DNA from: Sinohyriopsis cumingii
Lineage: Eukaryota; Mollusca; Bivalvia; Unionida; Unionidae
Direction of reading: 5' to 3'
Length of the DNA: 64,000 bases
NCBI GenBank assembly: GCA_028554795.2
Contig: CM068839.1
Location: forward strand, 88,247,540-88,311,539
The notes under the pieces are model-generated. The model made no database searches. It was not told the origin of the DNA and saw nothing but the letters and a program-made list of their open reading frames with translations. Position 1 is the stretch's first letter. Every line of letters starts with the position of its first letter. Made by a program: the position numbers and the translations under genes. Shown piece after piece: positions 24,079 to 35,115 of the stretch.

Positions 24079-25862
24079 TACAGACACAGCATAATACATT
24101 AATAATAATAATAATAATGAGGACTTTGTATAGCGCCTAATCTTTAGAAGCTCTAAGTGCTTTACAACATTAGACAACACCTATAACATAAAGGACATAC
24201 ATAATTATATGATTACAAAAAACAAACATCGTGAAATTAGAAAACATAAAAAACATGCTGAGAATATTTAAGGTAGAAAACATTATTAGGTCTTTAAGTT
24301 TGTTCTTGCAGTTGAAATAAGTGAGTTTTAAGAGCACGCTTGAATGGGATCACTGTGTCTTTGTGTCTAAGTTCAGTGAACATTAATACAGTAACATACA
24401 GACAAAGCATAATATATTAATACAGTAACATACAGACACAGCATAATACATTAATACAGTAATATATAGACACAGCATAATACATTAATACAGTAACATA
24501 CAGACAAAGCATAATACATTAATACAGTAACATACTGACACAGCATAATACATTAATACAGTAACATACAGACACAGTATAATACATTAATACAGTAATA
24601 TACAGACACAGCATAATACATTAATACAGTAACATACAGACACAGCATATTACATTAATACAGTAATATACAGACACAGCATAATACATTAATATAGTAA
24701 TATACAGACACAGCATAATACATTAATACAGTAATATACAGACACAGCATAATACATTAATACAGTAACACACAGACACAGCATAATACATTAATACAGT
24801 AATATACAGACACAGCATATTACATTAATACAGTAATATACAGACACAGCATAATACATTAATACAGTAATACACAGACACAGCATAATACATTAATGCA
24901 GTAACATACAGACAAAGAATAATACATTAATACAGTAATACACAGACACAGCATATTACATTAATACAGTAATATACAGACACAGCATAATACATTAATA
25001 TAGTAATATACAGACACAGCATAATACATTAATATAGTAATATACAGACACAGCATAATACATTAATATAGTAATATACAGACACAGCATAATACATTAA
25101 TACAGTAACATACAAAGAATAATACATTAATACAGTAATACACAGACACAGCATAATACATTAATACAGTAACATAGACATAGCATAATACATTAATACA
25201 GTAACATACAGATAAAGCATAATACATTAATACAGTAACATACAGACACAGCATAATACATTAATACAGTAATATACAGACACAGCATAATACATTAATA
25301 CAGTAACATATAGACACAGCATAATACATTAATACAGTAACATACAGACACAGCATAATACATTAATACAGTAACATATAGACATAGCATAATACATTAA
25401 TACAGTAACATATAGACATAGCATAATACATGAATACAGTACCATACAGCATAATGCATTAATACAGTAACATACACATCATAATACAATTATACAGTAA
25501 TATACAGACATAATACATTAATACAGTAACATATAGACACAGCATAATATATTAGTACAGTAACATATAGACATAGCATAATACATGAATACAGTAACAT
25601 ATAGACATGGCATAATACATGAATACAGTAACATACAGACACAGCATAATACATTAATACAGTAACACACATCATAATACAATTATACAGTAATATACAG
25701 ACATAATACATTAATACAGTAACATATAGACACAGCATAATATATTAATACAGTAACATATAGACATAGCATAATACATGAATACAGTAACATACAGACA
25801 CAGCAAAATACATTAATACAGCAACATACAGACACAGCATAATACATTAATACAGTAAAATA
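24079..25862. repeat. 34-bp satellite array, about 43 units, interrupted
   Basis: The unit ACAGTAACATACAGACACAG plus CATAATACATTAAT is 34 bp. The first partial unit is at 24079-24103. The array resumes at 24380 and runs to about 25862. Positions vary between AACATAC/AATATAC and ACACAG/ACAAAG/ACATAG, and short units (missing ACAGAC) occur near 25110, 25440 and 25670. Minus-strand open frames rich in Leu-Cys-Tyr-Val are by-products of the repeat. Confidence 0.95.
24104..24379 (-). mobile_element. Retroelement fragment inserted in the 34-bp satellite
   Basis: Flanked by ACATTAAT at 24096-24103 and 24380-24387, both within satellite units, so this is an insertion into the array. The plus-strand left end is (AAT)n followed by GGACTTTGTATAGCGCC. 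Read on the minus strand, the element therefore ends with (ATT)n, as SINEs and LINE 3' ends do. It also contains AAGTGCTTTACAACATTAGA and GGGATCACTGTGTCTTTG. Similar 'TATAGCGCC...GCTTTACA' repeats are common in marine invertebrates (from memory). No RT code is present. Confidence 0.7.
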
Positions 25863-26423
25863 CATATATAATTTAATTCTGTGCTAGGTATATATCATCT
25901 GACAATCAGTTTGCTGAGATGTATGAATACAGTTATGAGAGAGAGAGAGAGAGAGACAGAGAGACAGAGAACTTGTATTATCGAGGTAATGGAATTCATT
26001 ACCCAGAATGTTATTATGACATTTGGTACATGCAATTGGCAACTAATAACATCAAATTAGTCAAATTTTCTTATAAAAGACTCATTTATAAGATAGAATG
26101 CTAATTTAAAGACTAAAAGTCACGATTTTGCAGTCAGTAACATACATTAATCAATCCGATAATAAAGCTAATGATAAAATGCAATTAATATTGAAAAACA
26201 TCTACTTTACCAAGTTTAACTGAATTTAAGAAATGTACTGTTATTAATTAATTTTTTTACATGTGATGTTGTTAACATTACAAAAACAGGAAATGTTATT
26301 TATTATTCTTATCACTTCTTTCATCTTTCCTTTTCACATTTGATAGCATATTATTAAAGCAGTGTGTTTATTATAAAAGGCAACAACTGATAGATTTTTT
26401 AAGCAATTAAGAATTTTTTGTAG
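25863..26423. other. Intergenic, (GA)n at 25937-25960
   Basis: Nothing recognised beyond a short GA microsatellite. Confidence 0.4.
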
Positions 26424-26696
26424 AGGTCTTGGGTTCGATCCCCGACCGAGTCATGCCAAAGACTTACAAAAATGGTCCTAACATCTGCCTCACTTGGCGC
26501 TCAGCATTAAGAGGTTAGTGTTAGGACTGGTTGGCCTGGTATCAGGATAATGTGACTGGGTGGGACATCATGCTACATGTCTGCAGCATGATGCCCCAGT
26601 GCTAGACATCACTATAAACTGCCACACTGCAGACATCGTAGCGACATGACTGAAATTTTTTTAAAGCTACATTAAAAATCCAAATCACACACACAC
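26424..26696 (+). mobile_element. SINE family 1, 5'-truncated copy
   Basis: Starts just before the B box (GGGTTCGATCCCC) and lacks the A box. The body (GTGTTAGGACTGGTTGGCCT, CAGGATAATGTGACTGGGTG) and (CA)n tail match the full copy at 2905-3227. No clear target duplication was found. Confidence 0.9.
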
Positions 26697-28565
26697 ATCT
26701 GAAAGTATGTCGTTAAATGATAATTATGTTTGGCCATACATGACACTGCCTGCTCAACTTACTGGATTCTGTTTGCAGCTAAAGTGGACATCAAAGACAC
26801 ATGCGACAGGTGTGAATGCGGCATTTAATGAAAGCACACTATACTAGTTTTAGGTGGTTGTGCAGTTGAAATGTTTCAATTTATATAATAGTAATTTGGA
26901 TGTAATGTTCTTTTTGTTCAATGGCCATTTCATATTTTATATTCTTTGTATGTTTCTTTCAATGGTCATTTATTTTTTGAAATAGAAATATAGTGGGGAA
27001 AAAAATCATAATCCCAGATTAACTAAATTATATTGCATAATCAACATTTTAAAACTACCCTTGTCCTGCTGCTTTTAATTGTTAATTGAATTCTATGATA
27101 GTGTGTATTTAGTCTACTATTTGTAATAGTAAACGTGTTGACACCTGCGAATCTCTTTACAGTTGCGCTTCTCATCCATATACCGTCAATTTTTTACCAA
27201 CAGTAATGATTTTCCATTATTCAAAGTTTAAAATGTCTTTGTCCTTGAAAGTCTGTAATGTTAATTGACTTAAATAGATATTATTTTGTAATGAAAGATA
27301 AGCATACAGACAAATCAAGCATTTCAAATTCTTATGCATTTATTTTTCTTGATAAAATTTTGTATCTCTGCCCGTCTTTGCCCTGTCATATTTCTTCTCC
27401 CAGCATGAACAGTAATTCAATGTTTTATTTATATTTATCTATTATTAGCAGTAAATATTCGATGTGATCTTTTCTTGACAAAATTGGGTACCCAAAAATC
27501 ATCCGTTGGATGAACAACTTTAGTCTGAAGGTTTTTTTATGATATTTAAGGTGTTGAACATTCAACATTGATTTGTTAGTGATATATAACTATTAATATG
27601 TAGAACAAGTAATATTTAATTTAATCGGAGTATATGTGCCTGCATGACTACATTTTTCATATACATTAATTAATTCCAATAATAAAGAGTTGACAGGAAA
27701 ATTAACAACATGCAATATTTTTAGGTTTTATTTCAGTCACCAATAACAATAAATATGTCACTAAATCAGTCGCTGGTAGGACCATATATATAAGCATACT
27801 GCCTCAGTAGTTTTGAAGCATCTATATCTCCCGTAGAATACTCCGCCCAGCACTGGTAAAGTCAGCCCTCCATGTCTTTAAACCGGGTACGCTGAACTCG
27901 AGGCCCATGGGGGTGGGAGGATGGGTGGGCAACCGGGGACCAGGGCTGAACAATATTTTTTAGTTTTATAAAAGAACAATTTTGTTTGAACAAGAATTGG
28001 GAGAGGCCCAGGTGTTTTTTACCCCAACGCCCATGATCGCTCTGTATGGCCCTGACTGAACTCTTTATGTTGTTCGCACACCTTTCTCTTTTTAATGAAT
28101 GGAATTATACTGACATACATATTTCCTTGATACTAATTATCATTCAGTTTATAAAATCAAGACAAAAGGTTTTGAATTCGATTTGACCAAAGGCTGAATT
28201 TCAGGTAAGTTTAAAATAGTTTTCTCTGTGTTTTTAATTACAATAAAAAAACAAAAACATTATTGACCAAAAAATATTGTAATCATCATTGTGAATGAAG
28301 TATGGGTACCAAAAATGATTGTAACATACATTTATTACAAACTGTGTAACTGTGTTGCCATGAGTTACAGGAATCACAACCAGAGCATACTGTTTTGTAG
28401 TTACTACTCTTGAACACTCCGCATAGGTCCGTACCCATGGATGCATTGATATGATCATTTAATTTTAGGGACACACACACAGATAATGTGTGTGTGTGTG
28501 TGTGTGTTTGTGCGTTGGTTGACCATTTACAAAAGAATGTGTCTGTTCTCACGGTTAATCAAACC
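26697..28565. other. Intergenic, nothing recognised
   Basis: A GC-richer patch near 27830-27960 and a (GT)n run at 28487-28507 are the only notable features. No exon was supported. Confidence 0.4.
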
Positions 28566-28920
28566 AACAAGTTTGCATACTCATTAATGTTTAACTAATT
28601 AGTTAGCAAATAACATGTTTGCATTAAATATTCTTGTTCAGTAACAACAGGTGTGACAAACCCGTACAAGATCACCAAAAACTAAAAGCTTTGTGTTCGA
28701 AACGGACATTATTGACTGTTGTTCAATAACAAGAACTGTTATGAAGCCATGCAGGGTCTAGGTTAAGGCCGACTTGGTTGTGTGCCGACTGTTATGGGCT
28801 GACTATTTTATGGGGAAATTTCTTAATTAGAGTTGCATGGGCAGACTTTGTTCTGGGCCGACTCTGTTATGGACCAACTTTGTTTTGGGCCTAGTTCTCC
28901 TGTTAGCAGATTAACGTACC
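28566..28920. repeat. Diverged interspersed repeat (copy A of a pair)
   Basis: Shares with 32805-33155 the blocks TTTGCATACTCATTAAT / TTTGCATAATTATTATC, CTAATTAGT and the degenerate series GGGCCGACT.TGTTATGGACC. The latter is a decayed internal tandem (GACT.TGTTATGG). The element class is unknown. Confidence 0.55.
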
Positions 28921-30882
28921 ATGGGGGAACAACTCTACATTATCACAGTATTTGCCTAACTTAGGTATGGTAGCACTCATGTATTATAATAAACATAAAT
29001 TGCAACTTTCCTATGAGATGGAATGTACACGCTTTCACTGTCAGAATATTTCCACAAAAAAACAATAGATACAATGATCAAATTGAACACAAATAATATG
29101 TCATTAAAGTGGAAATCCATGAATAACAAAATTACAATTTAAAAACAAATATTATTTTAACTTTATATGAATGTTAGATGCAGTATGGGCAAAGAAATAT
29201 AAATATATAAAAGATATTATTAATGTTATTTTTATTATTACTATTATTGAAATATTACAGATTTCAAGAAAGTTTAACTGTTATTATATTCTTATTTACG
29301 TACAAGAAGTATGATCATAAGCAACATTTTGTCAATTTTAGTCCACACTGGCTACCATGGAATTAAATTCCAAGCTTGTATGAACATGTCCGTCACCATC
29401 GGTATGTGACCTATAATCATCAAACATCAGACGATACACTGAATATATTTTGTAATCAAAGCCAATGCATGCATATCAAGTTTGAAGTTTTATATACGAT
29501 GATCAACAAAATTACATTCTCTTTACAAAAAAGTGATACTCTTTTTCAATGTAAACTTATAAAAAATGCTGACAATAATACAGAATTAATTGGAAAACCC
29601 CGTTTGCCACGATAATATAGAGCCTGCGATAATACAGCATTGGAGTATCTGTCGATGTGGTCATGTATTCGCATTTATTCAAATTAAATTAAATTTTATT
29701 TGTTCTAAAATTTAATACTAAAATAGTTTAACCAATGTCTGTTCAATTCTGATTGTTGAATGCTCTGCACCTTAAATGTCATTAAAACTTCCAACAAAAA
29801 TTATTAATTGCAGTGAACTTTTACAGTGGTAGCCAGGTACTAAACTGGGTTTAGAAAGGACCAGTTGTAACAAATAGCAGGGTAGTACGAATTTATTTTC
29901 AACACACGCTATTTTCATTGTGACATCACAGCTAGTAACATTCAGTGCATTTCATACTGGATTGCACCTTGAGGTCAACCATGTTCAAAAATGTCAGTGT
30001 AATTTAACACTGATTTTGCTGTATGTACTTTTGGGGGCATGTAAATTATGATCTTCCAAATAAAGTGGATAATTGCCATTGAAGGTTGTGTTATCAAATT
30101 CTAAAAAAATAAAACTGATTACTGAAATATTTGGTTCTGAACACCTACATGACCCGTATGATTTTTACTATAGATGGGTCCACGATTTATATAGTGTCAA
30201 CAGTTACTTCATATTTTTGGTTTGAACTTCATAGGTTCATTTCTTCTCGTTATGGCTTTAATATCCAGTTAATTAACTACAAGAGTAAATATTTGACCTG
30301 AAAAAAATGCAGCATACATGATTTGTAACTTTATAGCAAAGACATTATATTTTTTTATATTTTTGCAAAAACAATAATGCTCATCCACTTTTGAAAATCC
30401 TTTATCTACACCTTCCAAAGATCAGAGGAAAAGGTATTTTGTTGTTTTCATTATTTCTGCTTTCTTAATTGTTTATATATAGGAGTCTCAAAGGCTGGAA
30501 TTTCTGCTTCAAATGTGCATCAAATTATTATCATAGGGCTCACCTTTTCACAGTGATTTGCATCCCCTTGATGTGTCTCATTTTTTTCCATTATGCAACC
30601 CTTGTTACATGTTTAGTCAGCCGACGCAGATCTGCAGAATAGCTAATGGAAAGACTTAGGTAAAAAAATATCAAACCAATGTTACTAATCCTTCTGAGGT
30701 GTGATGATTTCCAAGAAACAGATTCTAGTGAATGTATATATAAGCAATTTTGATTGTTTGGCAAATAAATGATACCTTTATTATTTTTAAGGTGTTTAAA
30801 CTGGTGATGATGAATATATAAATCATGACAGAAATTAAAGTTTTCTGAGTTTCAGTTGGACAATGTCAAATCATTATTATGC

Positions 30883-30916
<34 letters not shown>

Positions 30917-31401
30917 GTAATAATAATAATAGTAATCATAATAATAATGATGATAATAATAAGAAAAAACTGCAAAGTCAATACGTGTGATTATGACTAG
31001 GATGCTATCAGCTGATACTTATTAAAAGAGTGCAATAAGGACTTTTAATTGGCAAAATCTGTTTTTATTTTTGGGAATGAAAATGACACTAATTTATACA
31101 AAGACAGAAAGTAGATGACATTGAGAACACAAGCGAAGACAACAATAAGAACTGAAACTAGGAATGTATATTTAATGCTGACTCAGACTTGACTAAGGTA
31201 AATTATGCTGATAAAAATAGCATTAGATCTATCACATGAGAACTTACAGACCTGAGTGTAAGAAACCATTCTCCAGCTTTAAAATGATGGGATTGAATGG
31301 TATGTTAGAAGTGATTTGTGAGTGGTGTAAGGCTGCTGGAAAGCAAAATCCTTTCACTCAAAATGGAAATTCTACTTTGCAGCAAATTTAAACCAGATGA
31401 T
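28921..31401. other. Intergenic, (AAT)n at 30881-30960
   Basis: No gene recognised. An (AAT)n microsatellite with AGT and ATC interruptions is the only clear repeat. Confidence 0.4.
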
Positions 31402-32182
31402 TTAAAAGACAGAATTATCCCATACATTGTTGTAGACGGTTCCTGGTATGCAAAAAAGACAGAATTATCCCATACATTGTTGTAGAGGGTTCCTGGTATG
31501 CAAAAAAGACAGAATTATCCCATACATTGTTGTTGAGGGTTCCTGGTATGCAAAAAAGACAGAATTATCCCATACATTGTTGTTGAGGGTTCCTGGTATG
31601 CAAAAAAGACAGAATTATCCCATACATTGTTGTAGAGGGTTCCTGGTATGCAAAAATGACAGAATTATCCCATACATTGTTGTTGAGGGTTCCTGGTATG
31701 CAAAAAAGACAGAATTATCCCATACATTGTTGTAGAGGGTTCCTGGTATGCAAAAAAGACAGAATTATCCCATACATTGTTGTAGAGGGTTCCTGGTATG
31801 CAAAAAAGACAGAATTATCCCATACATTGTTGTAGAGGGTTCCTGGTATGCAAAAATGACAGAATTATCCCATACATTGTTGTAGAGGGTTCCTGGTATG
31901 CAAAAAAGACAGAATTATCCCATACATTGTTGTAGAGGGTTCCTGGTATGCAAAAATGACAGAATTATCCCATACATTGTTGTAGAGGGTTCCTGGTATG
32001 CAAAAAAGACAGAATTATCCCATACATTGTTGTAGAGGGTTCTTGGTATGCAAAAAAGACAGAATTATCCCATACATTGTTGTAGAGGGTTCCTGGTATG
32101 CAAAAAAAACAGAATTATCCCATACATTGTTGTAGAGGGTTCCTGGTATGCAAAAAAGACAGAATTATCCCATACATTGTTG
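31402..32182. repeat. 50-bp minisatellite, about 15.6 units, highly uniform
   Basis: The unit AAAAGACAGAATTATCCCAT + ACATTGTTGTAGAGGGTTCC + TGGTATGCAA is repeated head to tail. Only a few sites vary: AAAAAAG or AAAAATG, TTGTAGAGG or TTGTTGAGG, and one TCTTGG. Such uniformity implies recent expansion or gene conversion. The 95-codon frame at 31448-31735 exists only because a few units have TTG in place of TAG. Confidence 0.98.
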
Positions 32183-33602
32183 AGATGACTCTTAAAATTG
32201 GTGTAAAAAATGATGACTGCAAAGCAGCACAGATTCATACAATGAAGTGCTTAATAATATAATGGAGAAACCAGAATGCCATACATACATTTGGTAAGTC
32301 AAGGAACAGTACAATGTAAAGAAACTAATTTGAAAAACTATTTTGCAGAGTGCAGTATGATATAAAGATTTTTGACAGATACTGAAAAATTGTTTCTTGC
32401 TAATGCAATCTTCTGAGGCTGAGAATTTAATCCAGATAAGTAATAAAATAATAATCACATACATTTTCCATTTCCTTTCTATCCTTTTGAAAGTGAGGGT
32501 TTTCTGAATTTGTGCCAGGGACTCTCAGAAATGGGATGGGACTCCTGATTTCAGTGAGTAAAGAGTCTAGGACCCCTGATCCCCAAATTCCCAAACTCTG
32601 TTGTATATATAACTTGATGCAAACGATCAATGACTGATTCATGTTTTTTGAAAATAAATTTTTATTCAAAATACCCATTCAAAAATTTGTATCGCTGTTT
32701 GTATCACTTTGATTTTATAGCAATCTGGCTAATCCTTCAACAAAAAACATCTGCATTCTACAAAAGTTTACTCGATTGTTTGTTTACTTATTAATCCAAC
32801 CTGAAAAGTTTGCATAATTATTATCTAATTAGTCAATAACATCATGTGTACAATAAATATTTATTGTTTAATGTCAGCTTGTGTTATGTACAGTGTAGCC
32901 ATACAAGATTATAGGTAAGGATAAAAAAGATTACGTTATATATTTTGAGATTTATTTTGTAATAGCTTATTTTATAAAAAAAAAGCTATTTTTATAAGAC
33001 AGCTCTTGCATACTTTTTATGCTGTATCTGACATTGTTTGAAAGTATGGGCTGACCATGACAGTCATGATTTATGAATTCAATTTGCATGGACTGAATCT
33101 GTAATGGACTGACTTTGCTATGGACTTGTGCAGAGTATGTTATGGACCGAAAAGTCCAGTTACTTTTTATATGCATGAATCATTGTACATACTTTAGATG
33201 TATTTATATTTTATCTATTGTTATATTTAATTTTTTTGGGAAAACTTTGTTTTCTAAAATTCTTCTGCAGTGCAATAATACGTTTTATGTATTTAACCTT
33301 TTATTTGGCACTAGCTGTTCAATCTTCTAAGGTGCCTTTTAACACTACTATAAAAACATACACACTCACTTCCCCTTTATGCCTCAGCATATACACAAGC
33401 TTGGTATTAGATAGTGTTTACCTTTTGTTTGATCAAACTGTTTGTATATAATATGTTCTAGAACTGAGATGAATATCTTTATATTTGAATTAGAAAACGT
33501 TTTGCAAATGACACTGTCTCTTGCCAAAGTCTTACATTTTCTGAAATTCCAGTGGCATCTGTACGCCTTGCAGATACCTGTTCATGTTTACAGTCGACAC
33601 CA
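32183..33602. other. Intergenic, copy B of the diverged repeat at 32805-33155
   Basis: Holds the second copy of the 28.6 kb repeat (GGACTGACTTTGCTATGGAC, ATGTTATGGACCGAAA). Nothing else recognised. The first coding exon of SNF8 should lie somewhere upstream of 35065, but none was found here. Confidence 0.45.
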
Positions 33603-33615
33603 CACAATGCATTGA

Positions 33616-33866
33616 GGGGCCCCGAGTGGCCGAGTGGTCTAAAGTGCTCTTCGTTACGGATCACTGCCATCTCACCTCTGTCTGCGGCGGTTCGAGTCTA
33701 AGATTCAGCCAATGTGGGCATGTGAGAAAGCTTGCCAGTAGCTTCTCGTGGGTCGGTGGTTCTTTCCGGGGTTTCCCGGGTTCTTTCTCCACCATTAATA
33801 CTGGCCGCCATGTATAGCCTATCGTGTGCTGAAAAATGGCGTTAAACCCCACAACAACAACAACAA
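33616..33866 (+). mobile_element. SINE family 2, full-length with target-site duplication
   Basis: The A box TGGCCGAGTGG (33627-33637) and B box GGTTCGAGTC (33689-33698) mark a tRNA-like head, probably of a serine or leucine type by its GTGGCCGAGTGG start. The body includes GAAAGCTTGCCAGTAGCTTC and GGTTTCCCGGGTTCTTTC, then GGCGTTAAACCCCA and a CAA tail. The direct repeat CACAATGCATTGA occurs at 33603-33615 and 33867-33879. The intact target duplication and near identity to bases 1-81 indicate a young insertion. Confidence 0.95.
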
Positions 33867-33962
33867 CACAATGCATTGAATGTTTATCATAATTATATTA
33901 ATGTTGTTCGGTATAATTTGGTTTAAGTTGCCAAGTAATTTTGATGATTCTTTCTGTTTAAG

Positions 33963-34047
33963 AGATATGGACATGAAGCCTGGAATGGCTATGAATTGGA
34001 TACCTTTTGTACTCACTGCAGTATTCATCATAAACATTGGCACGTTA
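33963..34047 (+). CDS. Candidate isolated exon, MFS sugar-transporter-like
   Basis: After a pyrimidine-rich acceptor (TTTCTGTTTAAG) the open frame reads [20 protein letters not shown] then FIINIGTL, followed by GTAAAC. The 'xWxPfxxxxvFIIxxG' hydrophobic stretch resembles transmembrane segment 10 of SLC2/trehalose-type sugar transporters, from memory and with modest similarity. A weaker donor, GTTAGT, lies three bases earlier. No other exon of such a gene was seen, so it may be a fragment or a chance open stretch. Confidence 0.2.
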
Positions 34048-34104
34048 GTAAACAGCCATGTGTTAGACATTTTCTGTACCCATTGCAGTACACATTATAT
34101 ATAT

Positions 34105-34208
<104 letters not shown>

Positions 34209-34418
34209 TCATCATTTCCATGATAGTGCTAGGAAATAAGAAAGAAGAACCTATCGTAAAATATCGCCACACAGAATTATGTGTCCAACCCATGATAGTA
34301 TTTAATATTTTAATTATGTTTAACTCGAGATCAAGTTTCCCTGTGTAAAAGTTTTGAAACTTTTTTGCACCAGAAGGAAAACATCAACTACAGTGTTTTT
34401 TTGTAAATTTTGTATTTT

Positions 34419-34630
34419 GTGGGATTTAGTGACTTTTTCACCACATGATACATGGCAACCAGTATGTTTGGTGGAGGAAGACTCCCCCCCCCCCACAGGA
34501 AGCTACTGACAGGCTTTCTCATATAACCATGTTAGTCACGCTGAGACTTGAATTGACGTATACAGAAGTGAAATATGTGAGTAATTTGTAAAGATGATTA
34601 CCTGATACCGCTCAGTTACTAGGGGCGTCA
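34419..34630 (-). mobile_element. SINE family 2, old minus-strand copy
   Basis: Plus-strand blocks GGGATTTAGTGACTTTTTCA, GGAAGCTACTGACAGGCTTT and CTCATATAACCATG are the reverse complement of family 2 (AAAGCTTGCCAGTAGCTTC and so on). Heavily diverged. The (CAA)n tail is lost. Confidence 0.65.
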
Positions 34631-35064
34631 ACTGCAAACAAGCAGCACAACAACATAACTCAAACCCTAGTTCAATGTCATTGACTGTCTTTATAATTCT
34701 GAAAACATTCAGTGTACTTATCTACCAGCTCCTGAGTTTGGGGTAAAATTTTTTAATTTTTAAAACAATATTTTAACCAGTAGACTTGGTTCAAAAGGAG
34801 GCAATTAAAGCATGATAAAAGACTTTTATTTTGCAGTGGTCATGGTTGACATTTGTGGTATTAACACCTGTCCGACTCACTCTGCCTTAAGTCATTTACA
34901 GATTTTTGTCTTTAAATTAATTAATGTGACACTTTTTCGGTCATTATTGAGAGGTTAGTATGTTAATCCTAGATCCATGTTATCAAGGTATTCGTCATGT
35001 TTTGTTTTTGATTTTGGATAACCAATAACTTTGTCATGATGGTTTACATAATTTTTTATTTCAG

Positions 35065-35115
35065 GCACGATACAAAGACAAGGGAACAGAAATAGCTGAA
35101 GGACAAGTGGCACAG
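35065..35115 (+). CDS. SNF8: SNF8 exon 2
   Basis: Acceptor TTTATTTCAG, then 17 codons, [17 protein letters not shown], then donor GTTTAA. This matches the SNF8 segment that follows the basic N-terminal AKKKL stretch. It is in phase 0 at both ends. Too short for open-frame detection, but unmistakable in context. Confidence 0.9.

Noticed and set aside
24380..25862. CRISPR array or repeat-protein gene (open frames rich in YCINVLC)
   Set aside because: The 34-bp units are contiguous with no unique spacers, and the frames shift and stop irregularly. It is a eukaryotic satellite.
31448..31735. 95-codon protein made of repeats
   Set aside because: It is open only because some 50-bp units lack TAG. 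There is no start context, splice signal or codon bias.
34210..35064. First coding exon of SNF8 (expected basic peptide like AIAKKKLAE)
   Set aside because: I looked upstream of 35065 for a short exon with this pattern and found no convincing match, so none is reported.
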